Below, in pieces: positions 45,000-55,799 of a DNA stretch of 64,000 bases (its first letter is position 1; every line of letters starts with the position of its first letter). The stretch covers positions 62,047,512-62,111,511 of the forward strand of contig QVOM02000073.1 of assembly GCA_003586115.2 (NCBI GenBank), read 5' to 3'. The position numbers and the translations under genes are program-made. Origin of the DNA: Salvator merianae. Taxonomy: Eukaryota > Chordata > Lepidosauria > Squamata > Teiidae. A model generated the notes under the pieces. It made no database searches. It worked only from the letters and a program-made list of their open reading frames with translations, and was not told where the DNA came from.

Positions 45000-47550
45000 G
45001 AGACTGTTTACTTGAAGTGACTAAAAAGAATTGCAGTAATCTATGAGCCTGGTCGGTATACCTATTTGGTTAACTCAGTATTGCATTTGTCATCGCAACC
45101 TGCTACAGCACTTTGAGCTGTATGAAGTAATTCTGGAATAATTGCTTGTTGCTCAGATGGCAGGGCAAGGTTGGGTCAGCAAATCCACCCCAGCAGCCAA
45201 GGCAGCCCCCATGATGGGCACTGAAGGAGAAGAAAAGTTATTTCCCCCTCCTTCAGGGCTCATCTATGGGATAAATGTCTCTTGCTTCTAGGCTGCTCTG
45301 ATCTCTTTGCCCTATTTTTGGTGAGGCTTGACAGAGATTGTCCTTCTGCCACCCAGATCAGCAGTGAAGTGAGGAATCCTATTAAGTCCTCTTTTTTTTT
45401 TTTTTTTCCTGCTACCAAAGCTGGGCAAGAGCCCAGAGAAACTTGGAGGGAAGGGAGAGGTGTCCTTGCTGTAGTGTGGTGCTAAGTTGGAGTGGTGCTG
45501 GTGGGCTGAATACACCTTGTCATGGACAGAATAAGTAGAGGCCTGGCAAAAAAGAAGAAGAGAACTGACTGAAAAAAGTATATCTCAATTGTTGAGAGGG
45601 GTCTTGGTGGGCATGGAAAATAGATATGCTCTGAGCAGATCATGTTTCACCTCCCCACTCAAATTCTGCACTGATACTGAGTGGGCTGGTTAAAAAAACA
45701 AAACAAAGAACACAGAGGAGAGGCAACATGGATACACTGTAATGAGATACTGTGCAGGCATTGGGAGGAGAGAAGGGAAGCCCTCCTTTTCTTATTAAAG
45801 TGCCATAAATACATTGCACACAGTTATGCCAAGTCTGTGTAATAAGCAGTTTCTACGAACCTGCGTGGCAGGCTGAAATAAATGTATAACAATGCAGCTC
45901 CACATCCCAAGGCTACCAGGCAGGAGAGTGGAGGAAGATGAGCTTATTAGAGTTCAAAAGTCCTCTAGGAGAGTCTCTACTCTGAGAGATGCTGTTTTTG
46001 ACGGTGCCAGTACTTTATTGCTGATTAGGTTTCCTGGAGGATGAGATTTCCTGGAGTCTTGATTAATGTTTGCCCAGAGGTAGGTAAATTAAATCAGTAG
46101 CCTTGCTGAGGTTAAAAAATGGAGTGCAAGAGACGGCCCTTCTGTGGTCTTCATTGACTAGGACACGGTAAATCACTGACATATAATATCCAGGAATAAA
46201 ATAAACTTCACTGATACTTAAGGTAAATGGAAAGTGCACAAAAATCCCTTTGCTACCCTTTCTGCTATTTCTTTGATTAATTTCATCTTTTGCCATTTAA
46301 ACTGCCTTTCTCATTCCTTTCTTATGACCCTGCCAGAAGGTGGCAATCCACAACCTGCTGCTAATAACATACCCAAACCTGATAGTTATAGTGAATTTTC
46401 CTGATCTGGAATTTGCCCTACTAGTTTTCTAGTAGATTTGGGAAAATGTCTGCTTGATAGTTCTGTAGCTATCTAGAACAATGATAAGCGGCAAGTGTCC
46501 ATCACTTGTATGGTCTCAGTGGAAAATCAAAGTAGTTTGCCAGAAAATATAGATTGTTACTATGCCAATCTGAATTTGGAAATTGGTCCCTATGAGATCT
46601 TCTTCCTCATTTCTTCCCTACCCCAGGTACTGAGCTAATGCTATCCAGCAGACCAACAGCATGCTACAGCACAGAGCCACTCTGACTCTTCTTTTCTACC
46701 AACAACAGTGTTACTCCTGCAGTAGGCAAGGGCTGGAAAGAGAAGGAAGTCTCTCTGTCCCCACTCTGGCACATGTTACAGTAACCCTTGAGAAAAGAAT
46801 TGAGAGGCGATTGGGGAATAGGTTGAAGAATGGGAGAAATGGATGAGATGAAAATTCCTCTCTGGTGTAGATTAAAAGCCAGTCCAGGAAACAAATGGGA
46901 AGCTATAAGCCTTTTTTGGTTCATGTAACAGTATGGTTTGCTTCTCAGAAACCGTATGTAGCACAAAACTGTGTTAACTAACATCTGTGGAAAACTGGTG
47001 ATTAGGGAAACTATGTCTACCAACATAAATCAATGGTACTGAAGAAATGAGACCCAAATAATTAATGTAAATCAACAGCAACGTGGAGAGACATTTGTGA
47101 TGATGGTGATCAAATAATATATTAGACCATTTGTTCCTCACATAATCATTTACAGCGTGCAGTATATGCAGTTGTGTATATCCTACACAACTTTCTATTC
47201 AGAGTAAAATTGAAAAAGAAAATAAATTCACAATTATGTCTTAACAAAGGTTACATATTCTTAAAGCTATATGTTTAAATAATAAACTAAACAGAAATGA
47301 GGGATAAAATAAGCTTAAAACATTTCAATGGGGAAATGTTTGTCAACCAACTGTTGCATTAAGGAAGTACGAAGTAACATAGATAAAATAAAAGGAATTC
47401 CATGTACTATGCAACCTCTAATTGCATAATATAAGTGAGTATGTGTGTAAGACAATCATGGCTAAAACTGTAATTTCAAATGGTAAACTAGACAGAGCAA
47501 AAGATAGGACAAACTTAGAATGTTTTGGAACACTTCCAAAAGTAAGCTGT
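45000..47550. other. Non-coding stretch, little identified
   Basis: A T run of 18 lies at 45,391-45,408. Diverged LINE-like sequence may extend over 45,000-45,150. The minus-strand frame at 46,664-47,026 has no recognised features. Confidence 0.4.
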
Positions 47551-47585
47551 TAAAGGCTTGGTTCACACTTATCTGTTTGGAATTG

Positions 47586-48744
47586 GGCCTGTTTGCACTT
47601 CCCACACTAGAATGGGCTAACAGACCCCATTGTGCAGACACTGTCTGCACGATGGGGCCTGAAAATGTACCTGAGGCTGGATAATGGCGTCTGTGAGTGG
47701 GCAGTGGGGCCTATCCCCAGTCGGGCCCATGCCACCGCGATCAGGCCCGGGACGCCGGATGGGGATGTGCCATGCCCCATCCGTTGTATTGGTGCCCAAT
47801 CACGGTTGCGAAAGGCTGTCGCCACGGCAACAGCCTGTGAGCGCCAGGCCGCTGCCATGGTGACTGGGAGGCCCACACAGTGCTCATGGTGATGACGCGA
47901 ATCGCGCGTGCGCACTGGGCCTCTCCCCACCCCGTAGCGCAATTGGGCCTGCAGCACCATGATCAGGCCCGCCCGGCCCGCTCGGGGCGGCCTGATCACC
48001 CCAATGAGGTTGGGTGGGCCCGATCGCGCTATGGGGGGGAGAGGCCCAGTGCACACGTGCGATTTGTGTCATTGCCGTGAACACTGTGCAGGCCTCCTGG
48101 TTGCCATGGCAGCGACCTGACGCTCACAGGCCATTGCCGCGGCGACCGCCCTTTGTGCCCATGATCGGGCACCAAAACGCTGGACGGGGTGGAGCGTGGC
48201 CCCATTCGGTGTCCCAGGCCCGATCACAGCGGCGTGGGCCAGACTGGGGCCCGTGCAAAGGGGTAGGCCCCATTGCCCATCATGCATTGCATGATCTCAA
48301 GATCACGCATGCATGATGGGGGGGCTGATCAACCAGAAGATGGCCGCCACCGTCGTTGACAAGGTAGCTGTGATCAAATCCTCACCTGAAGCTCACTTTG
48401 AGCTTCAGGTGAGGATTTGGACACCTTGGCCCTTTCTGCACTTGGCCTTATTGTGGATTATATCTCAGAATAGGGACCTGCTATCCACATGTTACTGCAA
48501 ACTATGAAAGGTCATGCTCAGGGCCTGCCATAGTCTGCATTGGCATGCAGATGGCAGGTCCCCATTCTGAGATATAACCCACAATAAGATGAAGTGCAGA
48601 AAGGGCCCTTTTTACTTTTCTGGTGGTAGTAGGGATCAGCAGTGGATGAGGTCTGCTGCCAGTTGCTACAGCCGCCCTTTGGTGTGAAAGCTTTTGTCTA
48701 GTGAGCATTCCTGACGCTCACTAGTTACAAGTGTGAACAGGCCC
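47586..48744. mobile_element. GC-rich foldback DNA transposon with a nested MITE
   Basis: The left end GGCCTGTTTGCACTTCCC pairs with the right end CTAGTTACAAGTGTGAACAG-GCCC. The 8 bp TGGAATTG occur on both sides (47,578-47,585 and 48,745-48,752), which suggests a hAT-type insertion. The exact first base is ambiguous by one or two because of the G/C runs. The body is CpG-rich with degenerate repeats (CCCAATTG, GGTTGCCATGG, GATCAGGCCC in both orientations) and a hairpin CACCTGAAGCTCACTTTGAG-CTTCAGGTG at about 48,382. The MITE at 48,428-48,607 lies inside. Open frames here mirror the GC content. Confidence 0.82.
48428..48607. mobile_element. Palindromic MITE, copy 2 (nested)
   Basis: It has the same GGCCCTTTCTGCACTTGGCC left terminus and full-length palindrome as copy 1; the right arm ends GAAGTGCAGAAAGGGCC. 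A 3-bp duplication, CTT, flanks it (48,425-48,427 and 48,608-48,610). It sits inside the 47.6 kb transposon, so it is younger than that element. Confidence 0.92.
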
Positions 48745-48752
48745 TGGAATTG

Positions 48753-49390
48753 TCTCCACAGACAATCCTAGGCTAGTGAAGAACAGGAACAGTATGAGTG
48801 TTTTGCATGCTGAGTGCTGGAACAGTCCCATTCCTGTCCAGCCACTCTAGCAATGTGAATGGCTCTTCCATTCCTGTTGAGACATCCTGGAGTCAGATAT
48901 TCTGCCCATCACTAGCCACAACTGGGTTTTGATGGTGACAGGTCTCGACTAGCAGTCCTCACTTTGCAACACCTGGAAGTGTTGCGAACACAGTTGTCCT
49001 GAACCATTCCCAATGATGTGGGAATGCCCACAGCGGATAAGGATTGAGAATGGATTGGGATACCTTCAGGAAAACTGCAGCTGGAGATATGTGGAAAAGA
49101 CCCAAAGTTTCACTCACTTTCAGTCTCCACTGCCTACAAAGTTATCAAAGGTGGCCATTTTAGTATGACTGATCACACCCTAAATTTTAATCCAGTTTCA
49201 TTTCATTTTTAGAGAAAGACATCACATCAGTAAAGTGACAAGCTGTTTCTTTTTGGCATGATCTATCTAGTTCAGAAGATCCATCTTTGGGTTAAATAAT
49301 GTGTAAAGAAAATGTAAACGTGCTATCTCATTCTGAAGGTGGACTGAAGTTGGATTAAAACTTAGGTATGAGTGTATTCTTTTAGAGGCA
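48753..49390. other. Non-coding stretch, nothing identified
   Basis: Between two transposons. No coding motifs or element termini were recognised. Confidence 0.4.
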
Positions 49391-49394
49391 GTTT

Positions 49395-49520
49395 GCAGGT
49401 GCGATTGTTCACACCTCTCCCCCTTCTCATAAACATTTTAGGCTAGAAACGGGATGAGAACTTAAGTGTCCAATGCTACTGCCCCTGAAGTGCTTTCAAG
49501 CTACTTTTTTTGCTATGTGT
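49395..49520. mobile_element. Fragment of the GTGTTCAGACATAACAAAAG element, inverted relative to 39.25 kb
   Basis: GTGCGATTGTTCACACCTCT, CCCCCTTCTCATAAACATTT and TTTGCTATGTGTGAACACAA at 49,400-49,518 are the inverse of blocks at 39,250-39,420. This shows a dispersed family of roughly 130-200 bp. Confidence 0.5.
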
Positions 49521-49524
49521 GAAC

Positions 49525-51550
49525 ACAACCAAAATCACAAATTAATAATAAGATAGTGAATTAGAAGTTTTTTCCTGTTACAGCCATGCAAACTGAAGAA
49601 AGAAGTGGAAGCATTTATTTCTCCAATGGAAGGCGGTCACAGTCTAACTGTAATCCACATGAAAGTTTTCTGCAGTAGCACTGCTGAGCTGAAATTTAAT
49701 CAAAGTTTTATAACATAGAGGAATGCAATTAGTTTTATTTCTCTGTTAGTAAAAAGAAATATTGGTATAATTTTAATTCAGTATTTCCAGTCTAAATTCA
49801 ACTTCTTCATGATCACTAGAGTTAAGTTCCAGTCAGCTTTCAAATTAAGTAACAAAGTAAAAAAAAAAGCAAAAAAAAAGCCATAAATATAGTCTAAAAG
49901 AACAAACAAAAATGTAAAGAGATAACTAATGGTTAAATATCTTGTGAAGACTAATATTTGAAGCTCTTAAATAACTATAGTCCCCAAATGAAAGAGCTAA
50001 TTAAATTGGATTTGGCAGCATGCCACTCTCCGATAAGTGTATAATGATTAGAGATATGCTGGAAATATGCCAAGAAATCCTGGCAAAATCTCACCCACCC
50101 TCCAGCTTGTTTGTCTGTAGACTCTGACGTGTAAACCTCATTTACAGTCCATTAATGTTCAGAGTTGCAAAAGAAGTGACATATACTGCCACCATCTTCT
50201 TTCTTGAAAGCAAATCATGTTACTGAGTTTCCATGATTGCATAAACAAGCAAAGTCATGTTCTACCAGCTATCAAAAAAGCAAAAACATGCTATAAAAAC
50301 CATGTTATGTAAGGGAAATCACATATTAGCAACCATAGAAAAGCAAAACCTTGCTATAGAAGGGATGCCTGTATTTCTGGCAAATATGCTTTTTCAATGT
50401 ACAGCATATAGCTAAAAATTTCAGCATCCCCATGAACTTAGTGGCCTTTTGTCTAGTTCTGTTTTGGCTTTAGTATCCAAACAGTCCAGGATTCCCTGGC
50501 CCTATTCAATGACTCATTTATGTGTGTACACATTGCATTCTTAGCCTACTGGAGGTAGGAATAGATCTCCTTCATGAAATAAGGTCATGAGAACTGCAGA
50601 GCAGCCTTGCTGGAACAAAATTAAGGTCCATCTAGTCCTAAATAAACCCTGCTTATTTTTCAGATGCTTGTAGGAAGTCCAGAAGGAAGAAATGTCTTGC
50701 AGTTTTTTCAGATAATGTGGACTAGGGCACAAAGGCAGAGCTCAGAGTGATTCTACATCATGCTTCCCTTAGAGCCAACACAACCTTTCTTAGATGGTGG
50801 TAGTCCTGACACTGCTGATTCTTTCTGGGGTACAGAACTACTATCTCCCTCTGTTCAGGACTGAGAAGGACCAGACAGGTTTCCTGCTCCTCCTTAGTCT
50901 TGGGCTACAGGGCCATACAAGTATGAGCAACTTGGCTGCCCTAGCAGCTGAAATCATCTGGACCACCACCTCCTCTCTTGCTGGATGAACCTCAGGTACA
51001 ACAGCAGAGGACAGGGTTCTTCCACTATGGAGACCCATGGATGGCCTGCACCTCAGACCCACCTCCCTGAATAGGGAAGGTAAGCCTATGGGCAAACCTC
51101 TGCAATGTCTTCTTAGTGGCAAGGATTTGGAAAGTAGGCCCCTCTTGCTGCCTGCCACAATCAACTTCATCAAACTTCTGTGCCACCCTGACTGTCAGCC
51201 TAGACCTCACCTTTCCTCTGACCCTTCCAGACATCACTCTACAGGGATTTAAAAAGCCCAGTTCCCCAGTCTAAGCAGGGAATGGATACAGTTTCTTGAA
51301 AACTAGAGCTTTCCTGATAGGCATGTGTGTGTGTAATGTGTGTGAATAGCAGGCTATAGTTGAGGGAAGATTTCTGCATTTGGCTTGGAAAAGCAATGGG
51401 TATGAGGGGAAAATATAATCTAAACTGGAGATGGGTGCCCTAAATAAGTTTCCTGACCTACAATCCACCTAGTCCTAATCCTAGCTGCACACTAATCCTA
51501 TTTTTTTTTTTTTTTAAAAGTCTGAAAGGCCCTAGCTTACTTAACACTAA
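49525..51550. other. Non-coding stretch, nothing identified
   Basis: AT-rich up to about 50.7 kb. The overlapping frames at 50,794-51,252 in slightly GC-richer DNA show no recognisable domain. An A-rich patch lies at 49,857-49,880 and a T run at 51,502-51,516. Confidence 0.4.
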
Positions 51551-51560
51551 CAGAGATGAC

Positions 51561-51991
51561 GGGCCTGTTCTCACTTAGCAAGAGAAACGTTCCAGGATAC
51601 TTGTTGGAATGGAGCATTCGCACCTGCAAACAGCCCCAGCTGACTTGAAACCTACAGAAGCCCACCTGATGCTCACCTGAAGCCTACCAGCTGTGGTCAA
51701 GAAAATTGTAGGCCCTTTCTGCACTTGGCCTTATTCCAGATTATATCTAAGAATAGGGACCTACCATCTGTATGCTAGTGCAGGCTATGGTAGGCCCTGG
51801 GCAAGACCTTTCATAGTTTACACTAGCATGTGGATAGCAGGTCCTTATTCTGGGATATAATCCACAATAAGGCCAAGTGCAGAAAGGGCCGTAGTCTCCA
51901 ACATGACTTGTGCAATCAGGTGTGGATCAGGAAAGGGCTGTAGCTACACATAGTATTTTTCAGGCTTTTTTAAAAAAAAGAAGTGAACAGT
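51561..51991. mobile_element. Foldback DNA transposon (GGGCCTGTT terminus) with a nested MITE
   Basis: It starts GGGCCTGTTCTCACTTAGCA. Its first 140 bp are the inverse of 7180-7320, including AACGTTCC and CCACCTGATGCTCACCTGAAGC. After the MITE at 51,711-51,890 the same alignment resumes (ACTTGTGCAATCAGGTGTGG with the inverse of 7140-7170). This proves the MITE is an insertion. The right end is eroded; AAGTGAACAG at about 51,982 is the likely remnant. Confidence 0.7.
51711..51890. mobile_element. Palindromic MITE, copy 3 (nested)
   Basis: A 180-bp palindrome from GGCCCTTTCTGCACTTGGCC to GGCCAAGTGCAGAAAGGGCC, with a perfect 3-bp duplication GTA (51,708-51,710 and 51,891-51,893). Its host element is continuous across the insertion. 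Confidence 0.94.
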
Positions 51992-52203
51992 TGCATTTCA
52001 GCAATGGTCACATTCTGACCATTTAACTCTCTTCAGACTTTCTCAATCCTGTGTTTTTAAAACATAAAGACTGGTAGTCTCCTGCAAGTACTTTCATGTG
52101 GCCCTGCCCATTTTCTCCTTCCTGCAAGAAGTGTGGTCTGATTCATTGTCCCTCTTGAGTCATTAGCTTTGCTTCGTCTCCTCTCTAGGTTTCTTTTGGC
52201 TTG

Positions 52204-52247
52204 CCCCCTCCCCCTCCCCCTCCCCCTCCCTCTCCCTCTCCCCCTCC
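52204..52247. repeat. (CCCCCT)n / (CCCTCT)n tandem repeat
   Basis: About seven hexamer units of C-rich sequence. The minus strand reads as an Arg-Gly repeat in an 87-codon frame, which is a by-product. Confidence 0.9.
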
Positions 52248-52735
52248 CACAGCTGCAGCTTCCTTGCAGAGAAGGAGGACAGGTGAGTGAGATGTTGTGC
52301 ACAAGCCCTCTATTGCCCATCCCTATTTTAATTGGATTTTGAGAGGAGAAGGAGGGAAGCTGAACTGATTAAAGATAGGGAAGGTAGCTCAGAAATTTAC
52401 CTTTTATTATTGTAATTACTTTTAAAATAATTTTTCTGTTGGATAGGAGGAAGAGAGAGAGGGAACAAATCACAATAGCGTATTTGCCCAAGATGCATAC
52501 GTCCAGATTTATCCCAACGTGAGATGGCTGTTCTGCATAGGGAGGGAGAGACTCAGATCAGATGTTTTTAGAAGTAATTAGGAATGTGTGCAATTATGTA
52601 TTTGGGAATGCCTTTCACTGTGCCCACAATTTTTAACCCTTTTTAGGGGGAAAAAGGTTGGTTTTTTTATATATGATTGTTTCATCTTGGAGGCTGTTTG
52701 AATGTGCATCAAAACATGTATCTACAGCTATAGAC

Positions 52736-54549
52736 TAGAGATGTGTACGAACAGTAAAAGTGCTGTTCAGTTTCAACCTTTTTGAACAGGTTTGACCAAA
52801 AAAACCCCGTTCAAACAAAACCACATTTTTTTTCTTTAAGAACACCATTTTAAAAGGCAAAATAACAGCAAACACAAACCAGTTTAAGAACATAAGAGAG
52901 CATAAGAACATAACAGGAGACCGGTTGGAACAGGCCACAACCCATCTAGTCCAGCATCCTGTTTTGTGCAGTGACTCACCAATTGCTTCTGGGCATTCTC
53001 AAGCAGAATATAAAGGTAAAACCTTCACCTGCTTTTGTCTCCTTGCAAACAGCCCTTAGAGATATCCTTGCCCGTCTACCACCCTGGAGGAGGTACCTAG
53101 TCATCCATTCTAGAAGTCATTGATACACCTGACCTCCATGAAACTGTCCAATCCGTTCTTAAAGGTACTCAGGCTGTTTGCTGTAACTACCTCTACCAGT
53201 AGTAAATTCCATAGATTGATGACCCTCTGGGTGAAAAAACAACAACCTTTCTCTTGTCAGTCCTAACTATCCCACCCATCAACTTCATAGAGTGCCCTCT
53301 GGTCCTGCTGTTGTGCTATAGAGAAAATAATTTTTCTCTATCTACCTTTTCCATGCTGTGTATGATTTTATATACTGCAGTCATGTCTCCTCTTAAACAC
53401 CATCTTTCAAGGCTAAAGAGGACAAGATGTTGCAGCCTGACTTTGTACAGAATTTATTCCAGCCCCTTGACCATTCTGGTTGCCCTTTTCTGCACTTTCT
53501 CCATCTCCACAATATCCTTTTGGAGGTGAGGTAATCAGAACTGTACACAATATTCCAAGCGTGGTCTTGCCATAGATTTATAAAGAGGCACAATGACACT
53601 TGCCAACTTGTTTTCTATTCCCTTTCTAATTACCAGCACTGAATTTGCTTTTTCACTGCTGCTTCACAATGGGTCAGCACCTCCATTGAGTGGTCAACCA
53701 GAACCCCAAGATCCTTTTCCTGGTGTGTCACAGAAAGCTTGACCCCCCCCCATTAGTTTACAGTATAGGTATAATTGGGGTTCTCTGCCCCACCATGCAT
53801 CACTTTGCACTTGCTAAAATTGCAATGCATTTGCTATTTCATTGCTCGCTCACCCAATGTGAAGAGATCCCTCTGGAGTTCTTTACAATCACTCTCAATT
53901 TTAGTGTCATCAGCAAACTTTGCTATCTCGCTACTTACGCCCACTTCTAGATCATTTATGAATAAATTAAAAAGCAGTGGTTCTAATACTGAACCTTGTG
54001 GGACCCCACTTCTCACATCTTTCTACTCTAAGGGTTGTTCATTTATTCCTACTCTCTGTTTCCAGTCCTTTAGCCAGTTAGCAATCCACGACAGAAACCT
54101 GTCCTCTTATTCCATGACTATTGAGTTTATTCAGGAGTCTTTGATGAGGGACTTTGTCAAAAGCCTTCTGAAAGTCCAGATAGACAGTGTCAAACTGGGT
54201 CTCCTTTATCCACATGTTTATTAACATTTTCAAAGAATTCTAACAAGTTAGTAAGGCATGATTTACCTTTGCAGAAGCCGTGCTGATTTTCTTTCAGCAA
54301 TGCTTGCTTTTCTATGTGTGTTGTAATTTTACCCTTAATTATGGTCTCCATCACTTTACTGAGAACTTATGTTAAGCTGACTGGTTTGTTTTGAACTGGG
54401 GTGTTTTACTGGTTCTAAAGGACACCCCTGGCTTAGTTCAATTTAAACTGTGCCCCCGAGCCAGGGTGTCCAGTTCAAATATGAACCAGCTGAACACCCT
54501 CTGTTTGGATCAAATCAGTTCATGTTAGAACCAGTTCATCACATCTCTA
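52736..54549. mobile_element. hAT-like element (TAGAGATGTG terminus) with nested CR1
   Basis: The left terminus TAGAGATGTGTACGAAC pairs with the right terminus GTTCATCACATCTCTA. The outside 8 bp are CTATAGAC (52,728-52,735) and CTTTAGAC (54,550-54,557), 7 of 8 identical. The termini resemble the TAGGGATGTGCACGAA element at 59,423, so they belong to one broad family. Without the CR1 the element is about 315 bp. Its remaining body has repeated TGAAC/GTTCA motifs (GTTTGACC, AACCAGTT). No transposase. Confidence 0.85.
52886..54384 (-). pseudogene. CR1 LINE, antisense, nested in the hAT-like element
   Basis: The 3' terminus is the antisense octamer region AAGAACATAAGAGAGCATAA, then the 3' UTR. 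Reading upstream come the ORF2 C-terminus, the RT block MRSGVPQGSVLEPLLFNLFI followed by NDLEVG, and KFADDTKIESDCKELQRDL (catalytic FADD intact). N-terminal RT sequence follows (KVMETIIKGKITTHIEKQAL near 54,310-54,360), ending at a PVSLT block at about 54,384. It is 5' truncated. Frameshifts make it inactive, but it is better preserved than the other CR1 pieces. Overlapping plus-strand frames (53,775-54,224) are shadows. Confidence 0.92.
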
Positions 54550-54557
54550 CTTTAGAC

Positions 54558-54850
54558 AGGACTTTACTGTCCAGGAGCCATGTTGGCTATCCTTGTGTAG
54601 GTCTGTGTGTCTAAGTATCTTTTAATTTTATCTTTCATAATGCCTTCTACAATCTTCCATGGAGCAGATTTTAAGTTGACAAGCCAATAGTTTCCTGCAT
54701 CTTCTTTGTAGTGACTTTGGCCATCTTCCAGTCCCCAGCTGAGCAGCTGAGCTTGGTGGCAAATTGGATATCTTTGTTTAAAATTCTGCAATCAGATGTT
54801 GTTGAATTACAGCTCTTCTCATCTCTGGACATAGGTCATACTGCAGTTTG
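54558..54850 (-). pseudogene. Second CR1 RT fragment, antisense, outside the hAT element
   Basis: The minus frame contains GNYWLVNLKSAPWKIVEGIM followed by KDKIKRYLDTQ, the CR1 GNYRPVNLTSVPGKIME-type block. This is the same RT position as the upstream limit of the nested CR1, so it is a separate, older copy. It adjoins the hAT duplication. Sequence further on (54.78-54.85 kb) reads like the preceding CR1 region with a frameshift. Confidence 0.7.
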
Positions 54851-55400
54851 GGGACCCAACACCCTCTGATGGGTCCCAGGTTCTCCACCCCTTTCTTGCC
54901 AGGTTCCCAGGGTTCAAATGGCCAATCAGAGTCCCAGGGTTCAAACTGCCACTCATCCTTGAAAGATCCCTGGGTGACCTTGGGTCCATTATTGCTTTCC
55001 AGTTTAACGTTATTCACAGAGTTATTGTCAGGGTTAAATGGAGGGGAGGATAAGAATTTCTATCAGCCTGAGCTCTTTGGACAGAAAGTGAGCTAAAAAT
55101 GCATCATCATCATCAATTTCTTAAATTGAGCTTGGAAAACCACTAACCTGGGAGACATTGCTTTTTAGTGAATTTTACAGTTTGTCTTTTGTATACAATA
55201 AAATAGCAAAGCTAATCCGATTATAAACACTAATTCAAATGCAGATATCTAGAGCTCTTCCATAGAGCAAGCAAGTTCTCTTCCTTTTCTCAGTGACAAA
55301 CTTCTAGCCTCCTTAAGTCCACTATGTTTATATATCCCCATGTTTCAAACATTGTCACATTCCTTTTAGCATTCCATATCTCTGCTATTTTTACACTGCT

Positions 55401-55793
55401 ATGATTCAGGAAATAATCTTCCTATTCAGACCAATTTGCATCACAGCTATCTTTTTTTACAGCTATCTGTTTGAGGCTACACCCACTCATTGCATTAGAC
55501 TGCATATAAATGTTCAAAGCTACAACTGGAGTTTTACAAAGACTGATTTGGGGGAGAACATAACTGGGAATAAAAATTTAACAGTGAAATGTATGTCTTC
55601 TCTTTTCACCAAACCTGAAGACAGATTTTTGCCTTATACCCAGAGAAGTTTAAAAGACAAGGATTGTATCCTAGATAAAATCTGTGCTGAATGTACTGAG
55701 GAAGACAATGACTTTATAGAGAGGACCAAAAAGAAAAAAAAACGATTTTTCATTCAGTTCCTCACAAAGATATTCCATTTAAAGAAAAAATAA
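55401..55793 (+). CDS. Candidate small secreted protein (130 codons), unrecognised
   Basis: The frame opens with a hydrophobic N-terminus (residues 5-24, FLFRPICITAIFFYSYLF) that could be a signal peptide. Next is a hydrophilic region with three N-glycosylation sequons (N42-W-S, N53-I-T, N59-L-T) and cysteines at 31, 64, 89, 95 and 98, including a CxxC at 95-98. After an acidic stretch comes a basic cluster (residues 110-115) and a short amphipathic end (RFFIQFLTKIFH). The layout of CxxC then a C-terminal amphipathic helix recalls short-chain four-helix cytokines, but I see no alignable identity. A TATATA lies 65-75 bp upstream. A chance ORF of this size is about as likely as not in 64 kb of AT-rich DNA. 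Splice acceptor-like sequences (TTTTTACAG at about 55,459) mean it could instead be part of a longer gene. Confidence 0.25.
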   Translation: MIQEIIFLFRPICITAIFFYSYLFEATPTHCIRLHINVQSYNWSFTKTDLGENITGNKNLTVKCMSSLFTKPEDRFLPYTQRSLKDKDCILDKICAECTEEDNDFIERTKKKKKRFFIQFLTKIFHLKKK

Positions 55794-55799
55794 TACAAG

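Noticed and set aside
47607..48316. 149-codon and other frames on both strands
   Set aside because: Same reason: they are within the GC-rich 47.6 kb element and mirror its palindromic repeats.
52057..52320. Arg-Gly repeat protein on the minus strand
   Set aside because: The repeat is just the translation of a (CCCCCT)n microsatellite.
53775..54224. 149-codon plus-strand frame
   Set aside because: It is the complement of the CR1 RT on the minus strand, whose motifs (GVPQGSV, FADD) are clear.
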